Assembly: GCA_963798275.1 (NCBI GenBank)
Contig: CAWCTB010000001.1
Span: forward strand, 5,258 to 69,257
Origin: CAWCTB01 sp963798275
GTDB lineage: Bacteria; Acidobacteriota; Terriglobia; Terriglobales; Acidobacteriaceae
Reading direction: 5' to 3'
DNA: 64,000 nucleotides
Part shown: positions 43,116 to 52,868 of the stretch, piece after piece
Numbering within the stretch: the stretch's first letter is position 1
Layout of the letters: every line of letters begins with the position of its first letter
Made by a program: the position numbers and the translations under genes
Notes under the pieces: generated by a model
Told to the model about the DNA's origin: nothing
What the model saw: only the letters and a program-made list of their open reading frames with translations
Databases searched by the model: none

Positions 43116-44288
43116 ATGGGTTTGTGGTTCGCGAAATATATCATCCTCGGCGTCGCCGGTATTCCCTTTATCTATTACGTTCTCGCGATATTCAGTTCGT
43201 GGCGTTTCTTTCGCTCGTCCTCCTCGCAGCCACAGGGTGACCCGCAATTTACCCCGCCGCTCAGCATTCTTAAGCCGGTACGAGGCCTCGATCCCGACGC
43301 GTACGAGAACTTCGCCAGCTTCTGCCGGCTGGACTATCCCGAATACGAAATCCTGTTTTGCGTTGGCGACGACACCGATCCGGTTCTGCCGGTCATCGAA
43401 AAGATCAGTCGCGACTTTCCCAACCGCCGGATCAGAGTGCTTTATGGTTCGGGCCGCAACGCCACCAACGACAAGGTGGCGAAGCTGGAGCGGCTTACCC
43501 GCGAGGCACAATATGACATTCTGGTCATTAACGACAGCGATGTCCGTGCTGACGCCAATTACCTGCACATGATCGTGGCCCCTCTCGCCGATCCCAAAGT
43601 GGGGGCCGTAACCTGCTTCTACCTTCCCACCGACGAGAAGACCCTGGTTCAAAACCTGCAGGCAATCGGTATGCTTTCCGATTTCTACGTGGGGATTCTG
43701 GTCGCATGGCAGTTGGATGGCGTGAAGTTCGCACTCGGACCCACCATTGCCACGCGCCGGGAACGCCTCGCGGCCTTCGGAGGTTACCAGGCAATCGAGA
43801 ACCGCCCCGCCGATGATCTGTTGGTAGGCCGCCTGATTGCCGAGCAAGGTTACGAGGTAAGGCTCCTGCCTTCCTCCATAAAGACCGTGGCCGATTACCG
43901 GTCGATGCGCGACCTGCTTTACAAGCGCCTGCGCTGGATCGTGGTGATGCGCCACATGCGGCCGTGGGGCCATCTCGGCCTGATCTTCACCCTGGGGCTT
44001 CCCTGGGCCCTGGCGGCCGTCGCCGTAAACCCGACTGTCGCCGTAGCGGTGGGCTACCTGGGCGCTTACTTCGGCCTGCGCGTCGCTATGACATGGATGG
44101 TCGGGGCCTGGGGACTCAAGCAACGATTTCCCTGGAAGAAGACGCTCCTCATACCGCTGTGGGACGCCATCGCATCGGCGATCTGGCTGGCCAGCTTTAC
44201 CCGCAATACTATCCGCTGGCGCGACCACGACTACTACATTCGCGACGGCGAACTGGTGCCCGTGGCTCTGACCCCGGCCTCCGACTAA
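43116..44288 (+). CDS. GT21-type glycosyltransferase (ceramide glucosyltransferase / HpnI-like)
   Basis: A 390-residue membrane glycosyltransferase. Helix 1 (YIILGVAGIPFIYYVLAIFS) precedes a GT2/21 catalytic domain with LSILKPVRGLDPDAYENF, LFCVGDDTDP, the DxD-like INDSDVRADANYL, the acid region RPADDLLVG and the KRLRW motif; further helices end it. HpnI makes N-acetylglucosaminyl-bacteriohopanetetrol, and ceramide glucosyltransferase makes glucosylceramide. The acceptor here is therefore probably a lipid, unknown which. It faces the convergent UDP-sulfoquinovose synthase gene, 28 bp away. Intact. Confidence 0.85.
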   Translation: MGLWFAKYIILGVAGIPFIYYVLAIFSSWRFFRSSSSQPQGDPQFTPPLSILKPVRGLDPDAYENFASFCRLDYPEYEILFCVGDDTDPVLPVIEKISRDFPNRRIRVLYGSGRNATNDKVAKLERLTREAQYDILVINDSDVRADANYLHMIVAPLADPKVGAVTCFYLPTDEKTLVQNLQAIGMLSDFYVGILVAWQLDGVKFALGPTIATRRERLAAFGGYQAIENRPADDLLVGRLIAEQGYEVRLLPSSIKTVADYRSMRDLLYKRLRWIVVMRHMRPWGHLGLIFTLGLPWALAAVAVNPTVAVAVGYLGAYFGLRVAMTWMVGAWGLKQRFPWKKTLLIPLWDAIASAIWLASFTRNTIRWRDHDYYIRDGELVPVALTPASD

Positions 44289-44316
44289 CCACCAAGCGGC
44301 CAACCGCCCAGATTCT

Positions 44317-45531
44317 TCACACCAGGCTCTTGTCCAGTACCGGTTGCAAGGCAGGCTTTCCTGCCTGCCGATCGTTCCGCGCGTTTCGCCAGTTCACCTG
44401 CGGCAGGAACTGCGATACATCGATGCGGTCACGATATCGGACTGCGATGTTGATGAGCGAGTCTAAAAGCGAATTGGAAAGCACATGTGGCTTCAGCCCC
44501 AGATCGATCAGTTTGGTGTGCTTTGCGTTGTAATAGTGTTCCTCGGCTTCAACCCGCGGGTCTGTGAGATGCTCGATCGCGACCTTAAGCCCCATCTCTT
44601 GCCCGATCTTCTGTACCATCTGCGCCAGATCGAGCACGCTGAACTGCTCCGTAAATTGATTGAATACCCGGAATTCGCCCGGCTTCGCGGGATTGAGGCA
44701 GGCGATCTCGATGCAGCGTACCGTGTCCCGGATATCCAGAAAGCCGCGCGTCTGGCCGCCTTTTCCGTACACCGTGAGCGGATACCCAAGCGCCGCCTGG
44801 GCGCAGAAGCGATTCAAAACGGTCCCGAACACCTCGTCGTAGTCGAAGCGATTGATGAGGGCCTCGTCGAGCACAACTTCGTCGGTCACCGTCCCGTAGA
44901 CGACGCCCTGGTTCAGATCGGTCGCACGAATCCCCCAGATCTTGCAGGCGAAGGCAATGTTATGGCTGTCATGCACCTTGGAAAGGTGATAGAAGGAGCC
45001 GGCCTGCTTGGGGAAGGGAAGCACATCCTTGCGGCCATTGTGCTCGATGGTGATGTAGCCTTCCTCGATGTCGATGTTGGGCGTGCCGTATTCGCCCATC
45101 GTGCCCAGTTTCACCAGGTGACAATCGGGCGCAAATTCCCGGATCGCATACAGCAGGTTCAACGTCCCGGTGACGTTGTTCATCTGCGTGTAAACCGCGT
45201 GCTTGCGGTCAATCATGGAATACGGAGCGGACCGTTGCTCGGCGAAGTGGATGATCGCGTCAGGCTGATAGCTGCTGACTACGGAAGACAAGAACTCGTA
45301 GTCGGTAACGTCGCCCACCAAGGAGTCGACGGTCTTTCCGGTGAGCTGCTGCCAGACATTCAGCCGCTCAGCAAGCGGTCGAATCGGAGTCAGGGTTTGT
45401 GCTCCGAGTTCGTGGTCCCACTGGCGACGCACGAAGCTATCGACGACTGCAATGGAGTGGCCCCTGGCGGATAGATAAAGCGCCGTTGGCCAACCGCAGT
45501 AGCCGTCGCCCCCAAGCACGATAATTCTCAT
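44317..45531 (-). CDS. sqdB: UDP-sulfoquinovose synthase (SqdB/SQD1)
   Basis: Converts UDP-glucose and sulfite to UDP-sulfoquinovose. A Rossmann N-terminus MRIIVLGGDGYCGWPTALYL, the segment VVDSFVRRQWDHELG, SAPYSMIDRKHAVYTQMNN, KLGTMGEYGTPN and the catalytic Tyr-Lys in FYHLSKVHDSHN are highly characteristic of SQD1. About 404 residues. ATG at 45531 has GAGGAGAAG just upstream; a longer in-frame N-terminus (45573) is unnecessary. The C-terminus ends SLV after a non-conserved tail. Lies at the 3' end of asnB-GT39-sqdB, in the same orientation; the glycosyltransferase SqdX/SQD2 that would use its product is not in the window. Confidence 0.93.
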   Translation of the reverse strand: MRIIVLGGDGYCGWPTALYLSARGHSIAVVDSFVRRQWDHELGAQTLTPIRPLAERLNVWQQLTGKTVDSLVGDVTDYEFLSSVVSSYQPDAIIHFAEQRSAPYSMIDRKHAVYTQMNNVTGTLNLLYAIREFAPDCHLVKLGTMGEYGTPNIDIEEGYITIEHNGRKDVLPFPKQAGSFYHLSKVHDSHNIAFACKIWGIRATDLNQGVVYGTVTDEVVLDEALINRFDYDEVFGTVLNRFCAQAALGYPLTVYGKGGQTRGFLDIRDTVRCIEIACLNPAKPGEFRVFNQFTEQFSVLDLAQMVQKIGQEMGLKVAIEHLTDPRVEAEEHYYNAKHTKLIDLGLKPHVLSNSLLDSLINIAVRYRDRIDVSQFLPQVNWRNARNDRQAGKPALQPVLDKSLV

Positions 45532-45618
45532 GTTCTTCTCCTCGAAGCTCGATTGATTCGATGATCCTTGCACTGTACTGCTGAACTTTTTGTTGTCTTG
45601 CCCGTGTGGGCCGTCAAA

Positions 45619-47496
45619 TCACTGCTGGGTCTGACTGCCGGCCGTTGGAGAATTCGTCAAGAGGACCTTACCTCCGCTGCTCTTGACGAGATTCAAGCGC
45701 TGGTCGCCGACCAGGTCTTTCAGATGGGGAAGCGCTTCTTCGTGGCAAATAAGGTAGTTCCTCTCTGACCCCACCCAGAATTCCCGAAATTGCACGTCGT
45801 CGATAAAAACCTGCGGCGCATCCGGGGCATAAGACCCGTACACAAGGTTATTGTAGCGACCGTTCAGCAGCAATGCGTTTCGGTCAGTATAGAAAAAAAC
45901 TGAGGAAAACCAATAGTAGTGGTGATCGACAATCAGGTTGCCCGGAGGTGATTGCAGCAGCGACTCCGCCAGCGGCCGCGAAGAGAGGTAGGGATCGAAA
46001 ACCACCATGGCCATCCGCGCCGCATGAAAGAACAGCACCATCATCAGTGCGGCCGCAATCAGGGCAGACTGGCTGCGCGCCTTCAGCGTGCCCAGAGCGC
46101 CGATGAGGAACGCCACCGCCGCCAGGGCCAGCGGCCAGCGAAGATACGCAAACGACGGCAGCGTCAGGTCCTCCATGTGACCCAGGGAAAGCGTGTAGGC
46201 CTCCGGGTGCTGGCTCAGGGCGCTGGATATGTCCCCGGGCGTACCGGCGTGGCGTACCGCGACCAGTATGGCAATGCACGCCAAAGCTGCGCATCCGGCT
46301 ATCACGGTCAGTGCCCGGTTGCCCCGCTTGATCCAAACCCCGCCCGCGGCGATACCGCATCCCAGGAGCAAGGCAAAAGCCGGATAACAGGGCATCGAGT
46401 AATACTCCTGCGTGGTCGAGAAGGTGAAGAACACCAGCACGAACCCGATCCAGCACAGAGCCAGCAATCGCGCCCGCCCGGCCCGGTCCACCGGCTTGTA
46501 CGAGAGCTTGGCCAGCGCAGGCAGATAGACGCTCCACGGAAACAGCCAGACGAGGTGGAACAGCCAGAAATAAAGTCGAGGAACCGTGTTGTAATCGCGC
46601 GGATACCGCAGGTTCAGGAAGCGGAGCAGCTGCTCGTTGATGAAATAGAACCAGAGAAATCCGTGGTACTCGCCGGGCCCACTGTGCAAGGTGAAAGCAA
46701 AATAAGGCGGGTTCCGCAGAGTTGCCAGGATGTGCCACGGCGCGGCGATCAACAGGATGATCCCGGTTCCCAGGAACGGGTGAAGCCGTTTCCACGTCCT
46801 GGCAGAGAACAGTTGGCCGGTAATCGCCAGATAAACCATTCCGGCCCCCACCGGAAACACCACCCCAATCAGGCTCTTCCACAGCAGCCCCACGCCCAGG
46901 CTGACCGCCAGAACGATGGCCCAGGCGTCCGGGTGGCGCTCATCCTCATCCAGGGCACGCAGCATGGCCCACATCCCCAGCGCGATGGTAAAGGTGAGCA
47001 TCACATCGGGGATCAATATCCGCGTGAACAGGAACAGGCCGATGCAGGTGGCCATGCACAAGCCCGCATAGAAGCCGGCCTTCTTCCCGAACGCCCACAT
47101 TCCGAAAGCAGCCGTCAGCCAACACAGCCCGATGGAAAAAAGCGCAACCGGAATACGTGCCGCCCAGTCGTGAACCCCGAAGATCTTGTACGAGATGGCG
47201 ATCAGCCAGTAAATGAGCGGCGACTTTTCCAGATAAAGAACGCCATCCAGCCTCGGGGTGACCCAATCGCCCGAGGTGAGCATGTTGCGGGCGATTTGTG
47301 CCTGAACCGCGTCAACATCATCCTGCAGGGAGGGTGGCGATACGATGCATCCCAGATAAACAGCGCTGGCAAACAGCAGCACCGCTAGGTAGAGATACCT
47401 ACTCCCTCCGGCTGGAGCTGCTTTCTGTGAACCGACGCGCTCGGCGACTGAACTCCCCACTTCTTCATCCATAAAAACAGGATCATTAAACCCCAT
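45619..47496 (-). CDS. GT39 family (ArnT/PMT-like) integral-membrane glycosyltransferase
   Basis: A 625-residue polytopic membrane protein. After the first helix comes the loop with SLQDDVDAVQAQIARNML (the acidic catalytic loop of GT-C enzymes of the ArnT/PMT type) and YLEKSPLIYWLIAIS, typical of PF13231/ArnT. Around 12 hydrophobic segments follow, then a periplasmic tail. ArnT-like enzymes transfer a sugar from undecaprenyl phosphate to lipid A or other glycans. It overlaps the 3' end of asnB by 112 bp. A start at 47472 (MDEEVGSS) is equally possible. The nucleotide-sugar source may be sqdB downstream, but this is inference. Confidence 0.87.
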   Translation of the reverse strand: MGFNDPVFMDEEVGSSVAERVGSQKAAPAGGSRYLYLAVLLFASAVYLGCIVSPPSLQDDVDAVQAQIARNMLTSGDWVTPRLDGVLYLEKSPLIYWLIAISYKIFGVHDWAARIPVALFSIGLCWLTAAFGMWAFGKKAGFYAGLCMATCIGLFLFTRILIPDVMLTFTIALGMWAMLRALDEDERHPDAWAIVLAVSLGVGLLWKSLIGVVFPVGAGMVYLAITGQLFSARTWKRLHPFLGTGIILLIAAPWHILATLRNPPYFAFTLHSGPGEYHGFLWFYFINEQLLRFLNLRYPRDYNTVPRLYFWLFHLVWLFPWSVYLPALAKLSYKPVDRAGRARLLALCWIGFVLVFFTFSTTQEYYSMPCYPAFALLLGCGIAAGGVWIKRGNRALTVIAGCAALACIAILVAVRHAGTPGDISSALSQHPEAYTLSLGHMEDLTLPSFAYLRWPLALAAVAFLIGALGTLKARSQSALIAAALMMVLFFHAARMAMVVFDPYLSSRPLAESLLQSPPGNLIVDHHYYWFSSVFFYTDRNALLLNGRYNNLVYGSYAPDAPQVFIDDVQFREFWVGSERNYLICHEEALPHLKDLVGDQRLNLVKSSGGKVLLTNSPTAGSQTQQ

Positions 47497-49313
47497 AGGT
47501 GATAGCCAACATTAATTCGTCTCTCCAAATGATTTTGCAAATAGCCCTCAACCACATCCGAGCGGAAGAGTTCAGGATGGTCCGCTACCCCGGCGCGCAA
47601 GGTTTCCACCAGCAGCGACCGAAGCGGGCCACGCAGCCATTCATGTGCGGGAATGTCGAACCCGACTTTGCTCCTCTGCAGAATGGAGGGCGGCAGCTTG
47701 TCTTTCATCAGCTCTTTCAATAGCACCTTCTGGCGCGGGCCTTGAATTTTGAGCGATGCCGGCAGAGTAGCAGCGAATTCGACGATGCGGTGATCCAGGA
47801 ATGGCGGGCGCACTTCGACGGCATGGGCCATGCTCATGCGGTCCGACTTCACCAGGATGTCGTCGGCAAGATAGTAGTTCTGATCGAAGCGCAGGTAAGG
47901 GCCCAGGTCATCGTCCGTGGTGAGCGATTCGCGCAGTTCGCCGAGCATGCGATCCAGTGCCGGCGGAAGCCCGGCGCTCAGCAGCGAGCGTTTCTCCGCC
48001 TCCGAGAATGTGCCATTCCAGTACACATGGGCACGCTCGGGTGACATCAGGCTGCCTTCCAGCAGCCGCTTCAGCTTGTATTCGAAGCTGATCTTTTCGT
48101 CCGAGGGAGGCCAGTGCTGCAATCCCTTGATCGCGAGTCGCACCATTCCGCGGGGAAATTTCCGGATCGACGCGGCGTATCGATTGGCCGGGTAGGTCAG
48201 ATAGCCGGCCAACAGCTCGTCGGCGCCTTCACCACTCAACGCAACCGTGGTTTTCGTTTTGCAGAGCTTGGAGAGGAACCAGACGGGCAATGCCCCGGCG
48301 TCGGCGCTGGGTTCGTCCGAGTAATAGGCGAACTCCTCGATGGCCGCCTGCAGATTCTGCTTGGGATTGAGGTCCAGTTGCTCGTGGTCGGTACCGTATT
48401 GTTTGGCCGCGGTCTTGATGTAACTGGTCTCGTCGAAGCTGCGTCCCGCGAAGGAGATGGAGAATGTCTTGAGCCGCGAACTGGAAGCGGTCGCGGCGTA
48501 ATGCAGGATGGTCGAAGAGTCGATTCCGCCGCTCAGCCACACCCCCAGTGGAACATCCGACAGGAGATGCTCACGAACCGACTGTTGCAACAGGAAGTCA
48601 AATTCTTCTTTGGCCGACTCCAGCGAAATCGAGTTAGAGACCTGGTCGGGCAGTCGCCAGTACGCCTCGGTGCGAAGTTTTCCGTCCTGCCATTCCACCC
48701 AATATCCCGGCAGAACCTTTTCGATGCCCTCGATCAGGGTCCATGGCGCCGGAACGTAATTCAGGGCGAGGTAGCAATCGAGGCCCTCCATGCTCAATCG
48801 GCGGTCGATCTCGGGATGAACCAGGATCGCCTTCAGCTCCGATCCAAAGAAGAGGTCGCCGCGTCTCTGCGCCATGTACAGCGGCTTGATGCCCAGCCGG
48901 TCGCGCCCCAGCACCAGGCGGCGGGTTGCATTGCTCCACAATGCAACTGCGAACATGCCCCGCAGTCTGCGGAAACAGTCCGTGTCCCATTCCACAAAGG
49001 CGTGCAAAACAGTTTCTGTGTCGCAGTGCGAGTGAAAGCAGTGGCCCAGCTTTTCTAACTCACTACGGAGTTCAAGGTGGTTATAAATCTCGCCGTTGAA
49101 AACGATGACCAGATCGCCATCCTCCGTTTGGATCGGCTGGTTACCGCCCTCAAGGTCAAGGATCTTGAGGCGAGTCGCACCCAGGGAACAAATCTTCGAC
49201 TGGAATACGCCCTGCTGGTCCGGGCCGCGATGAATCAACGTAGCCGTGGCGGCCCCAATGCGGTCGGGGGGTGGAGACCAGTGTTTATGAGTAAAGCCGG
49301 CAATGCCACACAA
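47385..49313 (-). CDS. asnB: Asparagine synthase (glutamine-hydrolysing), AsnB-type, TTG start
   Basis: Class II glutamine amidotransferase fused to an ATP-pyrophosphatase synthetase domain. The N-terminal nucleophile must be residue 2, so the start is the TTG at 49313, giving (M)CGIAGFTHKH. Further motifs: RGPDQQG, FNGEIYNH, GTE-type CDTETVLHAF, the P-loop LSGGIDSSTIL and GEGADELLAGY. About 642 residues, normal, apart from a C-terminal extension beyond FLWMKKWG. Homologues are frequent in polysaccharide clusters, where they amidate sugars rather than make free asparagine. A strong sigma-70-type promoter lies 144 bp upstream. Confidence 0.92.
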   Translation of the reverse strand: MCGIAGFTHKHWSPPPDRIGAATATLIHRGPDQQGVFQSKICSLGATRLKILDLEGGNQPIQTEDGDLVIVFNGEIYNHLELRSELEKLGHCFHSHCDTETVLHAFVEWDTDCFRRLRGMFAVALWSNATRRLVLGRDRLGIKPLYMAQRRGDLFFGSELKAILVHPEIDRRLSMEGLDCYLALNYVPAPWTLIEGIEKVLPGYWVEWQDGKLRTEAYWRLPDQVSNSISLESAKEEFDFLLQQSVREHLLSDVPLGVWLSGGIDSSTILHYAATASSSRLKTFSISFAGRSFDETSYIKTAAKQYGTDHEQLDLNPKQNLQAAIEEFAYYSDEPSADAGALPVWFLSKLCKTKTTVALSGEGADELLAGYLTYPANRYAASIRKFPRGMVRLAIKGLQHWPPSDEKISFEYKLKRLLEGSLMSPERAHVYWNGTFSEAEKRSLLSAGLPPALDRMLGELRESLTTDDDLGPYLRFDQNYYLADDILVKSDRMSMAHAVEVRPPFLDHRIVEFAATLPASLKIQGPRQKVLLKELMKDKLPPSILQRSKVGFDIPAHEWLRGPLRSLLVETLRAGVADHPELFRSDVVEGYLQNHLERRINVGYHLWGLMILFLWMKKWGVQSPSASVHRKQLQPEGVGIST

Positions 49314-49657
49314 AGCGCGAAACCCCTGCGGAACTGAGTCTTTTCCCAGCTCACCGCCGGCATCCGCGCTGGACAGCGGCGGCTTGGCGATGCGAATGGT
49401 GTACCACAAACGCGTCTTAAGGCGTTCGATGACTACAGGAAGAACTGCTTGTTAATATTATAGTTAAGCGTTTGGACGATGACAATGCTCGATCCTGGAA
49501 GAAAGCGCCGCCTCCAATGCTTGAACGCGAACCCAAAACTTGCGAGCTCCCCAAAGTTGCACGTCCAGACTGCGGCCGCTGCTGCGCTCCCTGTTCCTCA
49601 TGCAGTTCCAATTCTTGATTTACCATCGGTGTAGCAATCAACGCATCACAAGGATCC
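49314..49657. other. Intergenic region between asnB and the EamA pair
   Basis: Divergent gap of 344 bp. It carries the promoter described separately, and short A/T-rich stretches. A short antisense frame (49417-49659) is present but has no features of a protein. The EamA gene start has only a weak upstream Shine-Dalgarno sequence (AAGGAT). Confidence 0.5.
49457..49485 (-). promoter_or_regulatory. Sigma-70-like promoter for the asnB-GT39-sqdB unit
   Basis: On the minus strand TTGTCA (at 49480-49485) is followed after exactly 17 bases by TATAAT (49457-49462). This is a near-consensus promoter in an otherwise GC-rich sequence. It lies about 144-170 bp before the asnB TTG, leaving a leader of about 135 nt. 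Confidence 0.65.
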
Positions 49658-50074
49658 ATGGAATCTCATAGAGAACTGCATTTCAAGACGTTCGTGATGA
49701 TCCTGATCATGGTCATCGCCGGGCCCACGGGAAACATCCTGCTGGGCAAAGGCATGAAAAGCATCGGCGCCATCACGATATCGTCCTTGCCGGACTTCCT
49801 GCACGTCGTCGCGCGGGTGTTCAGTTCCCCCACAATCTGGCTGGGAGTGGGATCGCTGGTCACCTTCTTCATCGCCAACATGCTGGTCCTCTCGTGGGCG
49901 GACTATAGTTACGTCCAGCCGGCATCCTCGATTGCCTACGGGGTGGTCGCCCTGGAAGGCACCGTCTTTCTGGGTGAAATCGTTTCGCCCGTTCGCTGGG
50001 CGGGTATCGCCGTGATTTGTCTTGGCGTACTCATCGTCGGGCGCACCAACCCGCGCACTACGGGGAAACACTGA
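49658..50074 (+). CDS. Half-size EamA/EMR-like membrane transporter, first of a pair
   Basis: A 138-residue membrane protein with four hydrophobic helices of the EamA/DMT half-size type: MILIMVIAGPTGNILLGKG, LGVGSLVTFFIANMLVLSW, YVQPASSIAYGVVALEG and AGIAVICLGVLIVG. The size and final helix recall ArnE/ArnF, the two half-transporters that together flip undecaprenyl-phosphate-aminoarabinose. A second, similar protein begins 2 bp downstream. This pairing, next to GT39, is the main reason for the Arn-like inference. Confidence 0.8.
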   Translation: MESHRELHFKTFVMILIMVIAGPTGNILLGKGMKSIGAITISSLPDFLHVVARVFSSPTIWLGVGSLVTFFIANMLVLSWADYSYVQPASSIAYGVVALEGTVFLGEIVSPVRWAGIAVICLGVLIVGRTNPRTTGKH

Positions 50075-50076
50075 TC

Positions 50077-50452
50077 GTGTTCGAAGCCCTGTATTTCTTC
50101 TTCATCGTGGTCGCCGGCACCGGCGGCGAGCTTTGTGTTTCCCGCGCCATGAAGCAAACCGGCGAAGTCAAAGACTTTCGCCCGGCGTCGATCGCCAGGT
50201 CGCTCCTGCACGCCCTGCGCAATCAGTGGATGTGGGGCGGAGTCGGCTTGATGACAGTTGCGTTCTTCGCGCTACTCGCGATCCTGTCGTTCGAGAACGT
50301 CAGCTTCGTCGTTCCTGTCACGGCGCTTGAGTTATGTCGCCGGAGCGCTGGGCGGCAGGTTCTTTCTGGGAGAACGATTGAATCGCGGCCGCTGGATCGG
50401 CATTCTCCTCGTCTGTGTTGGCGTTACCCTCGTGTTTCTCGGCAAAAAATAG
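50077..50452 (+). CDS. Half-size EamA/EMR-like transporter, second of a pair (frame break)
   Basis: Starts GTG at 50077, 2 bp after its partner. It reads (M)FEALYFFFIVVAGTGGELCV with FALLAILSFENVSFVVPVTA, then a net +1 break near 50325-50331, then SYVAGALGGRFFLGERLN and GILLVCVGVTLVFLGKK. About 124 residues, four helices, like the upstream gene. The two probably act as a heterodimer, by analogy with ArnE/ArnF and other paired small transporters. Confidence 0.75.
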
Positions 50453-50519
50453 AAACCGACCGGACGGTAACCCACCCGTCCGGCTTCCGGTTCCTGCGAC
50501 GGCATTCTGGTTCCTGGCG

Positions 50520-52671
50520 CTATTTTTTGGAAGCGCCGGATTGGGACGCGCCAGCCGCTTCCAGACCGAGATCCTTCAGCATGGGTTCAACGCTGGGCTC
50601 CGCCCCACGCCAGGCCACGTACAGTTTCTCCAGGTCCTCGGTATTGCCGCGGGACAACACCATTTGGCGAAAACGGTCGCCGTTGGCGCGAGTCAGGCCG
50701 CCGTGGTCCTCGAACCATTGGTAAGCATCATCGTCGAGCATCTGGGTCCACAGATAGGCGTAGTAACCGGCGGCATAGCCGCTGCCCCAGATGTGGCTGA
50801 AGTAGCTGGAACGGTAACGGGGCGGCGTATAGCTGATCCAAAGATTACTTTGTTGCAACGCCTCGGTTTCAAACTCGTCCGGCTTCTGCACCGGCGCGCT
50901 GGCCGGAAGGGTATGCCACTTCATGTCCAACTCGGCTGCGGCCAGCAACTCGGTGATGTCGTAGCCCTTGTTGAAGGTGCGCGACTTCTTGATCTTCTCC
51001 ACCAACTCCGCCGGCATGGGCGCGCCGGTCTGGTAGTGCTTGGCGTAGTGCTGGAAAACTGAAGGGTAAGTCGCCCAATGCTCGTTGAACTGGGAGGGAA
51101 ATTCCACGAAGTCGCGCGCCGTCGAGGTGCCGGAAAGGCTGGGGTACTCAGTGTTGGCGAACATGCCGTGGAGGGCGTGACCGAACTCGTGGAACATGGT
51201 ATTGACATCATCCGGGCTGAGCAGGGCAGGCTCACCGGGAGCGGGCATGGAGAAATTGGCGACGTTAGCGACCACCGGTTTGGTGCCCAGCAGCTTGGAC
51301 TGGTCGACATAGTTGGTCATCCAGGCGCCGCCTTGTTTGTTGTCGCGCTTGAAATAGTCGCAATAAAAGAGAGCCAGCGAGCTGCCGTCGGCGTTGAAGA
51401 CTTCGAACACGCGCATGCCCGGGGCATAGACCGGGAGGTCCTTGCGCTCCTTGAAGGTCGAGTCCATAGAGCTGGTTCGCTGCATAGAAGACGCCATTCT
51501 CGAGCACATTGTTCATCTCGAAATAGGGCTTGACCTGCGCTTCATCGAGATCGTACTTGGCTTTACGCACCTGCTCGGCGTAGATGTCCCAGTCCCACGG
51601 CTGGAGCTGAAAACCGCCCTTTTGCTCGTCAATCACCGCCTGGATGTCCTGGGCTTCGCTAGCGTCCTTGGCGGTGGCCGGGGCCACCAGCGCATTCATG
51701 AACTTCAGCGCGGTTTCCGGGGTTTTGGCCATCTGGTCTTCCAGCTTCCAGGCGGCGAAATTGGGAAAGCCCAGCAGCTTGGCCTTCTGGGCGCGAAGCT
51801 GCGCGATGCGCGCGATGGTGTCACGGGTATCGTTGGCATCGCCTTTCTCCGCGCGGTTCCAGGAGTTCTCGAACAGCGCCTGGCGAGTGGTCCGGTTGCT
51901 CAGGGCGACGAGATCGGGCTGCTGCGTGGTGTTCTGCAGAGGGATGACGTAGCCTTCCAGCTTGCGATTCTTGGCGGCCTCGGCGGCGGCGCCGATTTGC
52001 GCGTCGCTCAGCCCGGCCAGCGCTGCTTTGTCCGCGGTCACATACGCGCCGTCTTTGGTGGCGGCGAGCAGCTTGGTGGTGAAGGTGTTGGAGAGGGTCG
52101 CCAGTTCTTCGTTGAGCTTCTTCAGTCCGGTTTTGTCGGCGTCGCTGAGGTTGGCTCCGGCGTGCACGAACTCCTTGTAGGAGTACTCAACCAGGCGTAG
52201 GGATTCCGGATCGAGCTTGAGCGAAGCGCGCTCCTTGTAGATGGCGGCGACACGCTGAAACAGCTTGGCGTCGAGGTAGATGGCGTCGCGGTGCGCGGCC
52301 AGCTTCGGGGCTTCGATCGACCTGATTTTCTGCAGCTCAGGATTGGTGTTGGCGGCGCTCACGGCGTCGAAAACCGCCTTCACGCGGCGCAACAACTGGC
52401 CGGCCTTTTCCATGGCGACAATGGTGTTCTCGAAGGTGGGCGGCGCCGGATTGTCGGCAATCGCATCGACTTGCTTGCGTTCCTCCGCCATACCAGCTTC
52501 GATCGCCGGTTGGTAATCGCTGTCCTTGATTTTGTCGAAAGGAGGCGCCTGAAACGGCAGCGTGCTGGGCGCGAAGAAAGGATTGTCTGGGCCAAAGTCC
52601 GGGCTGGATGCCAGGGCGGGAATAGTGCTTAGGCCAATAACGAGGGCAACAGCAAGAATAAGAGTATTCAT
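50520..52671 (-). CDS. Exported M3 family metallopeptidase (Dcp-like), one frame break
   Basis: Zinc oligopeptidase of about 716 residues with a signal peptide (TLILAVALVIGLSTIPALAS). The zinc site HEFGHALHG lies in TMFHEFGHALHGMFANTEYP with the third ligand Glu in FVEFPSQFNEHWA. The upstream helical channel domain is complete. A net +1 break near 51451-51464 joins YAANQLYGL to FKERKDLPVYAPGMRVFEVF; the family text GLTFKER suggests that a single G was inserted there. Peptidyl-dipeptidase Dcp is the closest assignment; oligopeptidase A is an alternative. ATG at 52671 begins the signal peptide. Confidence 0.9.
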
Positions 52672-52868
52672 CGGTAATAGTGTAATCGTAACAAGCCCAA
52701 ACACAGATCAACTTTCTGGACGGAACAGCGGCCTTCCACTGCGCTCCCGGACGACTGAGATTGCGCGAAAGAGATTACAAGAAACAACAACCTCCTGGCG
52801 GCCACTGCGGTTGACGGCACCGCGCAGCAACCGATTGTATGGGGAATCCGTCAGACGCTTTGGCTTAG

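Noticed and set aside
49417..49659. Small minus-strand frame upstream of asnB
   Set aside because: Contains the promoter region and lacks protein-like composition.
26700..51465. Genome-wide programmed +1 frameshifting
   Set aside because: No common slippery site or stop codon context across the breaks; too many essential genes would need it. Kept only as a remote alternative in the findings.
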